A stretch of 64,000 bases of DNA from JAMCRM01 sp035561075 (GCA_035561075.1 DATMYF010000182.1:83720-147719); one strand, 5' to 3'. Positions 48,152 to 57,728 are shown, counted from the first letter of the stretch. Translations and numbers: made by a program. The notes: a model not told the origin generated them from the sequence alone.

Positions 48152-50911
48152 TTACGCCAGGCGGAGCTCGGCAGCTCGCCCGTTTTCGAAAACCTTTCGC
48201 AGCGCCGCCGCGGTGTAGCTCTTCTTCGACCGGCAGACCTGCTCGGGAGGCCCCGCCGCCACGATGCGTCCCCCGTACTCGCCGCCGTCCGGACCCAGGT
48301 CGATGATCCAGTCCGCCGTCTTGATAACGTCCAGGTTGTGCTCGATCACCACCACGGTATTGCCCAGGCTCACCAGGCGCTGCAATACCTCCAGCAGCTT
48401 CCGCACATCATCGAAGTGCAGCCCGGTGGTGGGCTCGTCGAGCACGTACATGGTGCGGCCGGTCTGGCGACGGCTCAATTCCCTGGCAAGCTTGATGCGC
48501 TGCGCCTCGCCGCCCGAAAGCGTGGTCGAGGACTGCCCCAGCCGTATATACCCGAGGCCCACATCGCACAACGTCTGGAGCTTGGGCTCGATCTGCGGAA
48601 TGTTCTCCAGCACCCCCAGCGACTCCTCCACCGTGGCGTCCAGGAGGTCCGCGATGGAGCGCCCCTTGTACTTCACCTGCAGGGTCTCGTGGTTGTAGCG
48701 ACGTCCGCGGCAGACGTCGCAAGTGACATAGACGTCCGGCAGGAAGTTCATTTCGATGCGCTTCAGCCCGTCTCCCTGGCAGGCCTCGCAACGCCCGCCC
48801 TTTACGTTGAAGCTGAACCGTCCCGGCCGGTAGCCCCGCTCGCGCGACTCCGGCAGCCGCGCAAACAAGTCACGGATGGCCGTGAACAGCGTGGTGTACG
48901 TGGCGGGGTTCGACCGTGGGGTGCGCCCGATGGGTGACTGGTCGATGCGGATCACCTTGTCCAGCAACTCCAGCCCTTCAATCGCCTGATGCTGTCCGGG
49001 CTCCTCGCGGGAGCCGTAGATTTCCCGCGCCAGGGCGCGGTAAACGATCTCATTGATCAGCGTGGATTTCCCGCTGCCCGAGACGCCTGTCACCAGGGTC
49101 AGGAGCCCCAGCGGAATCTCCACATCCACGCACTTGAGGTTGTGCTCGGTGGCCCCGATCACCCGCAGGGCCTTGCCGTTGCGCTTGCGGCGCTCGGCCG
49201 GAACCGGGATCGTCAACGCGCCCGAAAGATACTGGCCGGTGAGCGATGCCGGGTTGGCGCGGATCGCCGCCGGAGTGCCCGACGCCACCACGTTGCCGCC
49301 CAGCCGTCCGGCCCCGGGACCCAGGTCGATTACGTAATCCGCGCGCTCGATGGTTTCCGCGTCGTGCTCCACCACCAGCACCGTGTTCCCCATGTCCCGC
49401 AACTCCGTAAGGGTGTCGAGCAGCCGCTCGTTATCGCGCGGATGCAGCCCGATCGAGGGCTCATCGAGCACGTACAGCACACCCCGCAGCTTCGAGCCGA
49501 TCTGCGTGGCCAGGCGGATGCGCTGCGCCTCGCCGCCCGAAAGCGTAGCCGCCGAGCGATCCAGGCTGAGGTACTCCAGACCAACCGCCGCCAGGAACTC
49601 CAGCCGCCGCCGGATTTCGTCCACCACGCGACCGGCGATCTGCATTTCACGCTCCCCGAACTCCCAGTTGCGCACCGTGGTCAGGGCGCGGGAGATCGGC
49701 AGCTCGGTGAACTCGGAGATGGAGAAGTTATGCACCCGCACTGCGAGGCTCGCCGTCTTCAGCCGTTTGCCCTTGCACGCCGGGCATTCGACCGGCGACA
49801 TGAACTCCGTGAGCCAGTCGCGGTACTCCTCTGTGGCATCGTCGTAAGCGTCCTGCAGCGCCCGGATGACCACTTCCATTAGGATCGCCTGGGCCTTCCT
49901 GGGCAGCTCCTCATAGGGCGTCCGCAGGTCGATGCGGTTCTGCGTGGCGGCGGACTGCACCTTGTGCTGCGCGTAGGTTGAAAACGCCGCTTGCGCGAGG
50001 CCGCCCGCCAAAAGCGGCTTGGTATCGTCCGCCACCAGCTTGCCGGGGTCGAAGGCCCATTTGCTGCCCAACCCGGTGCACTCCTCGCAAGCGCCGTAGG
50101 GGCTGTTGAAAGAGAACGACCGCGGCTCGAGTTGCGGAATGCTGGTGCCGCATTCCATACAGGCGAGCTTCCGGGAGTAGAGCCGTTCTTCGCCGTTCAC
50201 GACGGCCACCAGCACCAGCCCGTCGGCGAGCTTGGTGGCTGTGTCGATCGAAGCTTCGAGACGCTTCTCGATCCCGGGCTTCACCTGTAGCCGGTCCACC
50301 ACGACTTCGATGGTGTGGTTCTTGCGCCGGTCGAGCGGAATCTCTTCGTCGAGCGACCGCAGCACGCCGTCGACGCGCGCCCGCACGAACCCCTGGCGCG
50401 CCAGTTTTTCCAGGTCTTTGCGGTACTCGCCCTTCCGGCCCCGCACCACCGGCGCCATGATCATCAGGCGGCTGCCGGGTTCGAGCGCCACCACATGCTG
50501 GAGAATCTGCTCGGTGGTCTGGCGCGAAATCTCGCTTCCGCACAGGGGACAATGCGGCACCCCGATGGACGAATAGAGCAGACGCAGGTAATCGTAAATC
50601 TCGGTGATGGTCCCCACGGTCGAGCGCGGGCTGCGGCTGGTGGTTTTCTGCTCTATAGAGATGGCCGGGCTGAGGCCGTCGATGGAGTCCACCTCGGGCC
50701 GCTCCATCTGGTCCAGGAACTGCCGCGCATACGTGGAAAGCGTCTCCACATAGCGCCGCTGCCCTTCCGCGTAGATGGTGTCGAACGCCAGGGACGACTT
50801 GCCGGAACCGCTCAGCCCCGTAACCACCGTGAGACTGTTGCGCGGAATCTCCACGTCCACGTTCTTGAGATTGTGTTGGCGCGCGCCATGCACCGTAATG
50901 CGGTCCAGCAT
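48152..50911 (-). CDS. uvrA: UvrABC excision nuclease subunit A
   Basis: UvrA recognises bulky DNA damage. The 919-residue protein has two ABC ATPase halves: Walker A 'GLSGSGKSSLAFDTIYAEGQ' and 'GVSGSGKSTLINE', signature 'LSGGEAQRIRLATQI' and 'LSGGEAQRIKLAREL'. Two zinc modules are seen: Cys-x2-Cys pairs in 'CMECG' and 'CEECTGLG', and in 'CEACQGDG' and 'CDVCRGRRYN'. The first gene of a tightly spaced run with two ppk2-type genes, uvrB and DUF2520 (gaps 22, 1, 22 and 6 bases). Confidence 0.97.
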   Translation of the reverse strand: MLDRITVHGARQHNLKNVDVEIPRNSLTVVTGLSGSGKSSLAFDTIYAEGQRRYVETLSTYARQFLDQMERPEVDSIDGLSPAISIEQKTTSRSPRSTVGTITEIYDYLRLLYSSIGVPHCPLCGSEISRQTTEQILQHVVALEPGSRLMIMAPVVRGRKGEYRKDLEKLARQGFVRARVDGVLRSLDEEIPLDRRKNHTIEVVVDRLQVKPGIEKRLEASIDTATKLADGLVLVAVVNGEERLYSRKLACMECGTSIPQLEPRSFSFNSPYGACEECTGLGSKWAFDPGKLVADDTKPLLAGGLAQAAFSTYAQHKVQSAATQNRIDLRTPYEELPRKAQAILMEVVIRALQDAYDDATEEYRDWLTEFMSPVECPACKGKRLKTASLAVRVHNFSISEFTELPISRALTTVRNWEFGEREMQIAGRVVDEIRRRLEFLAAVGLEYLSLDRSAATLSGGEAQRIRLATQIGSKLRGVLYVLDEPSIGLHPRDNERLLDTLTELRDMGNTVLVVEHDAETIERADYVIDLGPGAGRLGGNVVASGTPAAIRANPASLTGQYLSGALTIPVPAERRKRNGKALRVIGATEHNLKCVDVEIPLGLLTLVTGVSGSGKSTLINEIVYRALAREIYGSREEPGQHQAIEGLELLDKVIRIDQSPIGRTPRSNPATYTTLFTAIRDLFARLPESRERGYRPGRFSFNVKGGRCEACQGDGLKRIEMNFLPDVYVTCDVCRGRRYNHETLQVKYKGRSIADLLDATVEESLGVLENIPQIEPKLQTLCDVGLGYIRLGQSSTTLSGGEAQRIKLARELSRRQTGRTMYVLDEPTTGLHFDDVRKLLEVLQRLVSLGNTVVVIEHNLDVIKTADWIIDLGPDGGEYGGRIVAAGPPEQVCRSKKSYTAAALRKVFENGRAAELRLA

Positions 50912-50956
50912 AAGCGAATCGTTAGAGGAGGGGCTCTCCTTCCATTGTGGCGCGAC

Positions 50957-50986
50957 TTGAGGTAGGCACGCAAACCGCGCTATAAA
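50957..50986 (+). promoter_or_regulatory. Promoter placed for a leaderless message
   Basis: TTGAGG (50957-50962), an 18-base spacer and TATAAA (50981-50986) would start RNA at about 50993, which is the GTG start of the next gene. Confidence 0.45.
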
Positions 50987-50993
50987 GCAGGAG

Positions 50994-51335
50994 GTGGCAA
51001 ATTGTTCCTGCGGTGGGAAGCTGGTCCGGGTGCACAGGACGCTCAGCGAGAAATTCGTCTACATGGCGGTATACCGCTGCCGGAGCTGTAATCAGCTTAA
51101 TCATCGGCCCCGGCTTTATATGCTCTACTTCGCCAAGGAGACGTGCTGCCCTCTCTGCGGCACGAAAAGGCTGTCGCGCCTCGCCGAACCAGACGGCATC
51201 GATCGCCTGCACTGCAACCTCTTCAGCTTTCTGCGCCGGTTCGTCGATACCCGGCTCTACCATTGCCGCTACTGCCGCATCCAGTTCTACGACCTGCCGC
51301 GCAGGCCCAAATCCCAGGCCGCATCTACCGCCTGA
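50994..51335 (+). CDS. Small Cys-rich zinc-ribbon protein
   Basis: The 113-residue protein has three Cys pairs: 'CSCGGK' and 'CRSCNQ' (first ribbon), 'CCPLCGTKRL' and 'CRYCRIQFYDLP' (second). These should hold zinc. Between them are basic and aromatic residues. No family name can be given. GTG is the only start in frame before the first Cys pair; the GGAGG overlaps it and cannot serve as a normal ribosome site, which agrees with a leaderless message. Confidence 0.72.
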   Translation: MANCSCGGKLVRVHRTLSEKFVYMAVYRCRSCNQLNHRPRLYMLYFAKETCCPLCGTKRLSRLAEPDGIDRLHCNLFSFLRRFVDTRLYHCRYCRIQFYDLPRRPKSQAASTA

Positions 51336-51341
51336 GTTCCG

Positions 51342-51782
51342 TCACTCCCCTTCTAGCACGTCTTCGATGCGGCGCCGGATCGCCACGGCGCGCCGCGGAT
51401 CTTGCCCACCCGTCGAGATCGCCACCTGAAGGCTGCCGCGCCGCACCCGCGCGGGCACCAAAAAGTCGCACTCTGGCGGGGCGTCGGCCACGTTGACCGG
51501 GATGGCCCGGGCCTTGGCCAGCAGCGCCACCGAGCGGTTCACCTCGCGAATGTCCGTAGCGGTGAACACCAGCGATGCACCTTCGATATCCCCCGGCTCG
51601 AATGCCCGCCGCAGCAGCATGACGGGCATCTCGTCGAAGGCGGGCTCCCAGCGCGGCGACACCACAGTGACCCGCGCCCCGGCCTCCAGCAGCCCGCGGG
51701 TCTTCCGCAGCGCCACTTTACCGGCGCCCACCACCAGCACGGGTTTACCGCGAAGGTCCAGGAATACGGGGTAGTAGATCAA
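51342..51782 (-). CDS. Precorrin-2 dehydrogenase / sirohydrochlorin ferrochelatase-type protein
   Basis: The 146-residue protein is the CysG N-terminal/Met8-type Rossmann domain: 'PVFLDLRGKPVLVVGAGKVALRKT' with the NAD site and 'ISTGGQDPRRAVAIRR' near the end. It oxidises precorrin-2 to sirohydrochlorin in sirohaem synthesis. It is shorter than Met8/CysG (lacks the dimerisation and helical part), so ferrochelation is doubtful. It stands alone. Confidence 0.88.
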   Translation of the reverse strand: MIYYPVFLDLRGKPVLVVGAGKVALRKTRGLLEAGARVTVVSPRWEPAFDEMPVMLLRRAFEPGDIEGASLVFTATDIREVNRSVALLAKARAIPVNVADAPPECDFLVPARVRRGSLQVAISTGGQDPRRAVAIRRRIEDVLEGE

Positions 51783-51813
51783 ACCGCGATCCTAGCACGC
51801 CCGCCGGGTGCGC

Positions 51814-52470
51814 TCAGTATGCCTTCAGCCGGATGCTGCGGAACCAGACCGTACCGGTGTGGTCCGAGAGCGCCAGGAAGCCCTCACGCGAGGGACCCGG
51901 GGCGAGGTACTTCAACCGCCTCTGGCGCTCCTTTTCCAGGATGTCCGCCCAAGCGGGCGAGTCCAGATCGACATCCGCCGTCAGCTCGCCGTTAACCCAA
52001 TGACGTACGCGCGACCCGCGGCACTCGATGCGGCCCTCGTTCCATAGCATAGGTGGACGGGTGAAGTCGGCTTCGGGGCCGGCGATGTTGTAGAGGGCGC
52101 CCGCCCTGCCCGACGGCTTGACTTTGGAGGACCGGTTATCCAGCACCTGGTACTCGAACTGCCCGCCCCGGTAGTGCACCCCGCTGTTGCCCTCCGGCCC
52201 GAGCATCCATTCGAAGCGCAGGTCGAAATCCTGCCCAAGCTTCTCACGCTCGTAGCTGATGGAGCCCCCCCGATGCCGCAGGTGCAGGGCGCCGTCGTTC
52301 ACGTGCCAGTTGTCTTTGGGCGCGCTCCAGCCTTCGAGTGTACGGCCGTCGAACAGCAGACGGAACCCCGCGGCGGTCTCCTCCGGCGTAAGGGTGTTGG
52401 GTTCGCCTGCGTAGGCGCCTGCCGCAAGCAGCAGGATCAGGAAGGGAATACCTCTGGCCATGCGTTTCAT
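51814..52470 (-). CDS. DUF1080 (3-keto-disaccharide hydrolase) domain protein
   Basis: The 218-residue protein has a signal peptide ('FLILLLAAGAYA') and one DUF1080 domain: 'FRLLFDGRTLEGWSAPKDNWHVNDGALH', 'DFDLRFEWMLGPEGNSGVHYRGG' and 'AGALYNIAGP' (shown in parts). This concanavalin-like domain is now known to cleave 3-keto-glycosides in some bacteria. It is divergent from a Gfo/Idh/MocA oxidoreductase, a pairing that fits a keto-sugar pathway. ATG 52470 or 52461 may be the start. Confidence 0.86.
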   Translation of the reverse strand: MKRMARGIPFLILLLAAGAYAGEPNTLTPEETAAGFRLLFDGRTLEGWSAPKDNWHVNDGALHLRHRGGSISYEREKLGQDFDLRFEWMLGPEGNSGVHYRGGQFEYQVLDNRSSKVKPSGRAGALYNIAGPEADFTRPPMLWNEGRIECRGSRVRHWVNGELTADVDLDSPAWADILEKERQRRLKYLAPGPSREGFLALSDHTGTVWFRSIRLKAY

Positions 52471-52615
52471 ACGACCATAGCGCCGCGCGCCTCCGTCCGC
52501 CCGCCTCGGGCGCCCTGCCGCCCTCAGTCGTTCAGCAGCCTGGACGGAAAAGCGTTCTGGCTATCGGAACGATCTTGAGCGGAAGGCGTCGCGGTGGGAC
52601 ACTCAGGGCGAAACC

Positions 52616-53914
52616 ATGCACCGGAGACAATTCCTGATAAGCTCAGCGGCCGCGGGCGCCGCGTTTTCGGCCAGTCCGAACGATACCATTCGCGCCGCCT
52701 GCGTCGGGCTGCGGGGACGCGGCCGGCACCACATGGCGTCCTGGGCGTCCATGCCGGGCGCGGAAGTGGCGGCCTTGTGCGATATCGACGAATCGGTGCT
52801 CGCCGCGCGGCTCAAGGAGCTCGAAGGGCAGGGCAGGAAGCGGCCCGCTGTCTATACGGACTACCGCAAGCTGCTGGAGGACAAGTCGATCGACGTGGTG
52901 TCGATCGCCACCCCGAACCACTGGCATGCCCTCCAGACCATCTGGGCCTGCCAGGCCGGCAAGGACGTCTACGTGGAGAAGCCCTGCACCCACAATATGT
53001 TCGAGGTGCGGCAAATTGTGGCCGCCGCCCGCAAGTATAACCGCATCGTCCAGCAGGGCAGCCAGGCCCGCTCCTCACCGGCGCTGCAGGATGCCATGCG
53101 GCAGATGCGGGAAGGTCTGATCGGAGACGTCTACATGGCGCGCGGGCTGTGCTTCAAATGGCGCGGCAGCATCCGCCACGCTGCCTCGGCGCCCGTGCCC
53201 CAGGGGGTCGACTACAATCTCTGGCTGGGCCCCGCGCCCGTTCGTGAATTCAGCCCTAACCGCTTCCATTACAAGTGGCACTGGTGGTGGGACTACGGCA
53301 ACGGCGACCTGGGCAACCAGGGTATCCACGAACTGGACATCGCCCGCTGGGGGCTTGGCGTGCGGTATCCGTCGAATATCAACGCCATGGGGGGCCACGT
53401 AATGTTCGACGATGACCAGGAGACCCCCAACGTCCTGAACATCGCGTGCGAATTCAACAGCGGGGCGGCGAAAAAGCTGATGACCTTCGAGGTCCGGCAC
53501 TGGATGACCAACCACGAAGCCGGGATTCACGATTCCGGGGCCGATCCCAGCAACCCGAACACCATCGGAAACGTGTTCTACGGCTCGAAGGGCTACCTGG
53601 CCATTGACGGCTACGCCAAGTACCAGACGTATTTGGGGAAGGAGCAGCAGCCCGGGCCATCCGGAAACCGCGGCGGGAACCATTTCGCCAACTTCGCATC
53701 GGCCGTTCGCAGCCGCAACCGCAGGGAGCTGACAGCGGAAATCGAGGAAGGCGCCGTCTCGACAGCCATCGTCCACCTGGCCAACATCTCGTACCGCCTG
53801 GGCCGCACTCTGAACTTCGACGAGCGCACCTTCCGCTGCGTGGGTGACGACGAGGCCAACCGCATGTTCACCCGCGCCTACCGCGCGCCGTTCGTGGTGC
53901 CGGCGAAAGTCTAG
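52616..53914 (+). CDS. Exported Gfo/Idh/MocA oxidoreductase
   Basis: The 432-residue protein has a Tat-like signal ('HRRQFLISSAAAGAAF'), a Rossmann domain ('RAACVGLRGRGRHHMASWA') and the catalytic block 'VEKPCTHNMFEVRQI'. The C-terminal domain includes 'WHWWWDYGNGDLGNQGIHELDIARWGLG' (in part), a subgroup signature with HELD. It likely oxidises a glycoside or sugar in the periplasm to the 3-keto form, acting before the DUF1080 protein. Its stop overlaps the convergent rarA stop. Confidence 0.92.
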   Translation: MHRRQFLISSAAAGAAFSASPNDTIRAACVGLRGRGRHHMASWASMPGAEVAALCDIDESVLAARLKELEGQGRKRPAVYTDYRKLLEDKSIDVVSIATPNHWHALQTIWACQAGKDVYVEKPCTHNMFEVRQIVAAARKYNRIVQQGSQARSSPALQDAMRQMREGLIGDVYMARGLCFKWRGSIRHAASAPVPQGVDYNLWLGPAPVREFSPNRFHYKWHWWWDYGNGDLGNQGIHELDIARWGLGVRYPSNINAMGGHVMFDDDQETPNVLNIACEFNSGAAKKLMTFEVRHWMTNHEAGIHDSGADPSNPNTIGNVFYGSKGYLAIDGYAKYQTYLGKEQQPGPSGNRGGNHFANFASAVRSRNRRELTAEIEEGAVSTAIVHLANISYRLGRTLNFDERTFRCVGDDEANRMFTRAYRAPFVVPAKV

Positions 53915-55224
53915 CCGCCGCCGCGCCGGCGCCGAATCTCCTCCAGGCGGTCCGATATGCGCTTCTCTACGCCGCGATCGGTCGGGCGGTACCAGCGGCG
54001 GCCGGCCAGCGACTCCGGCAGGCACGGCATGTCGGTGATCGCTTCGTTGAACTCGTGGGCGTGCTTGTAGCCCTCCCCGTACCCCCACTGCTTCATGGAC
54101 CCGGTCACCGGGTTCCGCAGGTGCAGTGGCACGGGATCCGCGATGGTGCGGCGCACGTCTTCGCTCACCGCGCCCAGCGCCCTGTAGGTCGAGTCGCTCT
54201 TGGGGGACGCCGCCAGATAGATGGCCGCCTGGGCCAGCGCCAGGTCGCCTTCCGGAATCCCCAGGAAGTGAACCGCCTGCATGGCCGCGATAGCCTGTTC
54301 GAGCGCCCGGGGGTCCGCCAGGCCGATATCCTCGACGGCCATCCGGACCAGCCTGCGGGCGATGTACATGCGGTCCTCCCCGGCCTCCAGCATGCGCGCC
54401 AGCCAGTACAGCGCCGCGTCCGCATCGCTCGACCGCACGGACTTGTGCAGCGCCGAGATGACGTTGAAGTGCTCCTCCCCGCCCTTATCGTAGAGCAGCA
54501 CCTTGCGCTCCACGGCATCTGCCACGGCCTCTCGTGTCAATGCCGTACCGGGCGAGGCGGCCACCGCCGCTTCGAGCGCATTGTATGCTGCCCGCGCGTC
54601 CCCGTTCGACCAGGTGGCGATCTCATCGAGCAACTCGTCCGCCGCCGTGATGCCCCGGTCGCCAAGACCATGTTCGCGGTCTTCCAATGCCCGCTTGAGC
54701 AGACCGGCGATTTCCGGCACCGTAAGCGGCCTCAGCGCGTACACTCGCGACCGCGACAGCAGCGCAGAAATCACCTCGAAGGACGGGTTCTCCGTGGTCG
54801 CCCCGATCAGGATGATGTCGCCGCGCTCCACGTAGGGCAGAAAGGCGTCCTGCTGCGCTTTGTTGAAACGGTGGATCTCGTCCACGAACAGCATCGTGCG
54901 GCGGCCGGTGCGGCGGATGCGCTCGGCATCCGCCATCACCGCCTTAATTTCCTTGATGCCCGCCAGCACCGCGCTGAACGGAATAAACTCGCACTCCGTA
55001 ATTCGCGCAACCAGCCGCGCCAGGGTGGTTTTTCCAACCCCCGGCGGCCCCCACAGGATCAGGGAGCTCAACTGGTCGCGCTCGATCTGCTGGCGCAGCG
55101 GCTTGCCCGGGCCCAGGATGTGCTCCTGCCCGACGAAGTCCTCCAGGCGCTCCGGCCGCATCCGTTCAGCCAGCGGCCGCCGCTTGTCCATCCCCTCCGG
55201 CTCGATGTTCCCGAACAGGCTCAC
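53911..55224 (-). CDS. rarA: Replication-associated recombination protein A
   Basis: RarA/MgsA is an AAA+ ATPase related to clamp loaders that acts at stalled forks. The 437-residue protein has Walker A 'WGPPGVGKTTLAR', Walker B/sensor 'LFVDEIHRFNKAQQDAFLP' and 'LIGATTENPSFEVISALLSR'. The C-terminal MgsA domain ends 'GRRWYRPTDRGVEKRISDRL'. It is coupled to the upstream methyltransferase (ATGA). Confidence 0.96.
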   Translation of the reverse strand: MSLFGNIEPEGMDKRRPLAERMRPERLEDFVGQEHILGPGKPLRQQIERDQLSSLILWGPPGVGKTTLARLVARITECEFIPFSAVLAGIKEIKAVMADAERIRRTGRRTMLFVDEIHRFNKAQQDAFLPYVERGDIILIGATTENPSFEVISALLSRSRVYALRPLTVPEIAGLLKRALEDREHGLGDRGITAADELLDEIATWSNGDARAAYNALEAAVAASPGTALTREAVADAVERKVLLYDKGGEEHFNVISALHKSVRSSDADAALYWLARMLEAGEDRMYIARRLVRMAVEDIGLADPRALEQAIAAMQAVHFLGIPEGDLALAQAAIYLAASPKSDSTYRALGAVSEDVRRTIADPVPLHLRNPVTGSMKQWGYGEGYKHAHEFNEAITDMPCLPESLAGRRWYRPTDRGVEKRISDRLEEIRRRRGGG

Positions 55225-56027
55225 GATTTGTGCGACCTCTGGCGCCGCGCTTCATACAGCAGAATCCCCGCCGCCACCGCCGCGTTCAGCGACTCCACCC
55301 CGACGGTCGGGATAGACAGATCCATGGCCGCCGACCGCAGTTCCACCCCCACCCCGTGCGCCTCGCTACCGATGATCAGGGCGCATTTGCGGGTCAGGTC
55401 GACATCGTCGAGGCGCCGCGCCGCGCCGCCAGGCTTCGCCGGCACCCCCGCCCAGACATCCAGCTTATGCTGCTGGATGGCTGCCCGCGCCAGTGCAGCG
55501 TCCACTCCGCTGACGAACGGTAACCGGAATAACGACCCCGCCGACGCCCGGATGGTTTTGGCGTTGAACGGGCTCGTGCTGCCCTTGACGAACAGCACCC
55601 CTGTGGCCCCAAAGGCCTCCGCCGCGCGGCAGATGGTGCCCGCGTTCCCCGGGTCTTGAAGGCCGTCGAGCACCACCACCAGGCTGGTCCCTCGGAACAA
55701 CTGTTCCATCGACCACGCCGGCGGGCGCACCAGCGCGATCACCCCCTGGCTGGTTTCCGTGCCCGCTACCCCCTGGAACAACCCGTCCGGCAGCACCGCC
55801 AGCCGGACCCCATGCAGGCCGCGTACGTGCGCCTCGACCGCCGAGCGCACCGATTCCGATGCCAGCACGCGCGGCACCTCGCACTCGCTCCGCAGAGCTT
55901 CCTCCAGCAGATGGAAGCTCTCCGCCACGCAATACCCCTCGGACGTCAGCCCGCCCCGCGCCACAGCCCGCCGCACGTCTTTCAGCAGCGGATTCGCCGC
56001 GCTTGAGATCACTTCGGGCCTGGGCAT
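55221..56027 (-). CDS. SpoU/TrmH-family RNA methyltransferase
   Basis: The 268-residue protein has a substrate-binding N-terminal domain and a SPOUT domain: 'VLDGLQDPGNAGTICRAAEAFG' (in part), 'ALIIGSEAHGVG' and 'IPTVGVESLNAAVAAGILLYEA'. It should methylate a ribose 2'-OH in rRNA or tRNA (RlmB/TsnR-like). The ATG at 56027 starts at 'MPRPEVISSAANPLLK', typical for the group. Confidence 0.9.
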   Translation of the reverse strand: MPRPEVISSAANPLLKDVRRAVARGGLTSEGYCVAESFHLLEEALRSECEVPRVLASESVRSAVEAHVRGLHGVRLAVLPDGLFQGVAGTETSQGVIALVRPPAWSMEQLFRGTSLVVVLDGLQDPGNAGTICRAAEAFGATGVLFVKGSTSPFNAKTIRASAGSLFRLPFVSGVDAALARAAIQQHKLDVWAGVPAKPGGAARRLDDVDLTRKCALIIGSEAHGVGVELRSAAMDLSIPTVGVESLNAAVAAGILLYEARRQRSHKS

Positions 56028-56061
56028 TTTACAATGTTACTGGACGGACACTGGATCGGAG

Positions 56062-56649
56062 ATGAAAAAAGCCGTTCTCAATGCGCTGGCACTGGCAGGA
56101 TCGCTCCTGGTCTTGTACGTCGTCTATATCTCGCTGCGCATCGAACGCCAGTCCCGGCAGGATGAAGCGCGCCATGCCGATGTGATCCTGGTCCTGGGTG
56201 CCGCCGAATACCGCGGCCGGCCCTCCCCGGTGCTGCGCGCACGCCTGGACCATGCCTTCGATCTCTACAAGCGCGGCATCGCCCCCCGGATCATGACCAC
56301 CGGCGGCGCCGGCGGAGACCCGGTCTACACCGAGGGCGGGGTGGGCCGCTCTTACCTAATCGGCCTCGGCGTCCCCTCTGAGGTGATCATCGTCGAATCC
56401 GAGGGCGAAAGCACCGTACACTCCATGGCCGCCGCCGCCGAAATTATGCGCCGCATGGGGTTGCACTCCGCCGTGGCCGTCAGCGACGGTTACCATATCT
56501 TTCGGGTGAAGCGTCTGCTGCAGTCGCGCGGCCTCCGGGTTTACGGATCCCCGCGCCCCGACACTCCACGAGACACCATTGCGGAGCGCTGGAAATACCT
56601 CCGCCAGGCAATCGGGTACACCCTTTGGCGCCTGGGCATGCCGGTATAG
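56062..56649 (+). CDS. DUF218 (YdcF/SanA-like) membrane protein
   Basis: The 195-residue protein starts at ATG 56062 with one N-terminal membrane helix ('ALALAGSLLVLYVVYISL'). The DUF218 domain follows: 'DVILVLGAAEYRGRPSPVL', 'IMTTGGAGGDPVYTEGGVGRSYL' (in part), 'ESEGESTVHSMAAAAEIM' and 'VSDGYHIFRVKRLL'. The role is unclear; relatives affect cell-envelope permeability. Divergent from the methyltransferase. Confidence 0.88.
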   Translation: MKKAVLNALALAGSLLVLYVVYISLRIERQSRQDEARHADVILVLGAAEYRGRPSPVLRARLDHAFDLYKRGIAPRIMTTGGAGGDPVYTEGGVGRSYLIGLGVPSEVIIVESEGESTVHSMAAAAEIMRRMGLHSAVAVSDGYHIFRVKRLLQSRGLRVYGSPRPDTPRDTIAERWKYLRQAIGYTLWRLGMPV

Positions 56650-56684
56650 GGATGACCGCGCTGTGCGCTATATTGTAACTTCCC

Positions 56685-57728
56685 ATGACCGTTCGCAAAC
56701 CGATCCGCTATCAGGACGCCGGCGTCAGCATCGATGAGGCCGACCGCGCCGTCTCCGCCATCAAGAAACTGGCGCGGAAGACCTTCACCCCCAGTGTCCT
56801 GACCGAGATCGGCAGCTTCGGCGCATGTTATTCGCTGGCCGGATGGAAAAAACCCGTGCTCATCAGTTCCGCCGACGGCGTGGGCACTAAAGTCAAAATC
56901 GCCTTTGCCACTGGCCGGCACGATACAGTCGGGGAGGACCTGGTCAACCACTGTGTCAACGACATCGCGGTGCAGGGTGCCACACCGCTGTTCTTCCTCG
57001 ATTACTTCGCCACCGGCCGCATGGATGCCAAGGTCACCGAAGCCGTGGTTTCGGGCCTGGCGCGCGGCGCCAAGGCCAACGGCTGCGCCCTGATCGGCGG
57101 GGAAACGGCCGAGATGCCGGGCCTCTACGCGCCCGGGGAATACGACTTGGCGGGCTTCATCGTCGGGGCGGCAGAGCCCAAGAACCTGCTCACCGGCGCG
57201 AAGATCGCTCCCGGGGATATTTTGGTCGGCCTGCCCTCCACCGGCCTCCACACGAACGGCTACTCCCTGGCGCGCAAGCTCTTCTTCGAAGTCGGTGGCT
57301 ATAAGGTGGATTCTCTCGTCCCCGACCTCGGGATTACCGTCGCGGACGAGTTGTTGAAGGTGCACCGCAGCTATTTGCGACCCATCCGCGCCCTGGCGGA
57401 GGCCCGCCTGCTGCTGGGGGCAGCCCATATCACCGGCGGAGGCATCACCGACAACACCCCCCGGATGCTGCCCCCCGGCCTCACCGCGGCCATTGACACC
57501 TCCGCCTGGACCGTCCCCCCGGTTTTCGAGTTGCTCCGCCGGCTCGGCCAGGTGCCCGAGGAAGACTGGCGGCGCACCTTTAACCTCGGCATCGGAATGA
57601 TCCTGGCGGTGCCGCGGGCGCGCGCCGCGAAGGCCGTGGAGCTGCTCCGCAAGCTCCGCGCGACACCCATCGAGATCGGGGAAGTAGTGAAACAGGAGCG
57701 CGGCCGCCCGCGCGTGGAGTACCGATGA
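56685..57728 (+). CDS. purM: Phosphoribosylformylglycinamidine cyclo-ligase
   Basis: PurM closes the imidazole ring of purines (AIR synthetase). The 347-residue protein has 'YQDAGVSIDEADRAV', 'SSADGVGTKVKIAF', 'MCVNDI'-like 'CVNDIAVQGATPLFFLDY', 'GGETAEMPGLY' and 'HITGGGITDNTPRMLP'. Nothing is missing. TATATT at 56669-56674 may be a -10 box, which would leave only a few leader bases. It overlaps purN by four bases. Confidence 0.96.
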   Translation: MTVRKPIRYQDAGVSIDEADRAVSAIKKLARKTFTPSVLTEIGSFGACYSLAGWKKPVLISSADGVGTKVKIAFATGRHDTVGEDLVNHCVNDIAVQGATPLFFLDYFATGRMDAKVTEAVVSGLARGAKANGCALIGGETAEMPGLYAPGEYDLAGFIVGAAEPKNLLTGAKIAPGDILVGLPSTGLHTNGYSLARKLFFEVGGYKVDSLVPDLGITVADELLKVHRSYLRPIRALAEARLLLGAAHITGGGITDNTPRMLPPGLTAAIDTSAWTVPPVFELLRRLGQVPEEDWRRTFNLGIGMILAVPRARAAKAVELLRKLRATPIEIGEVVKQERGRPRVEYR

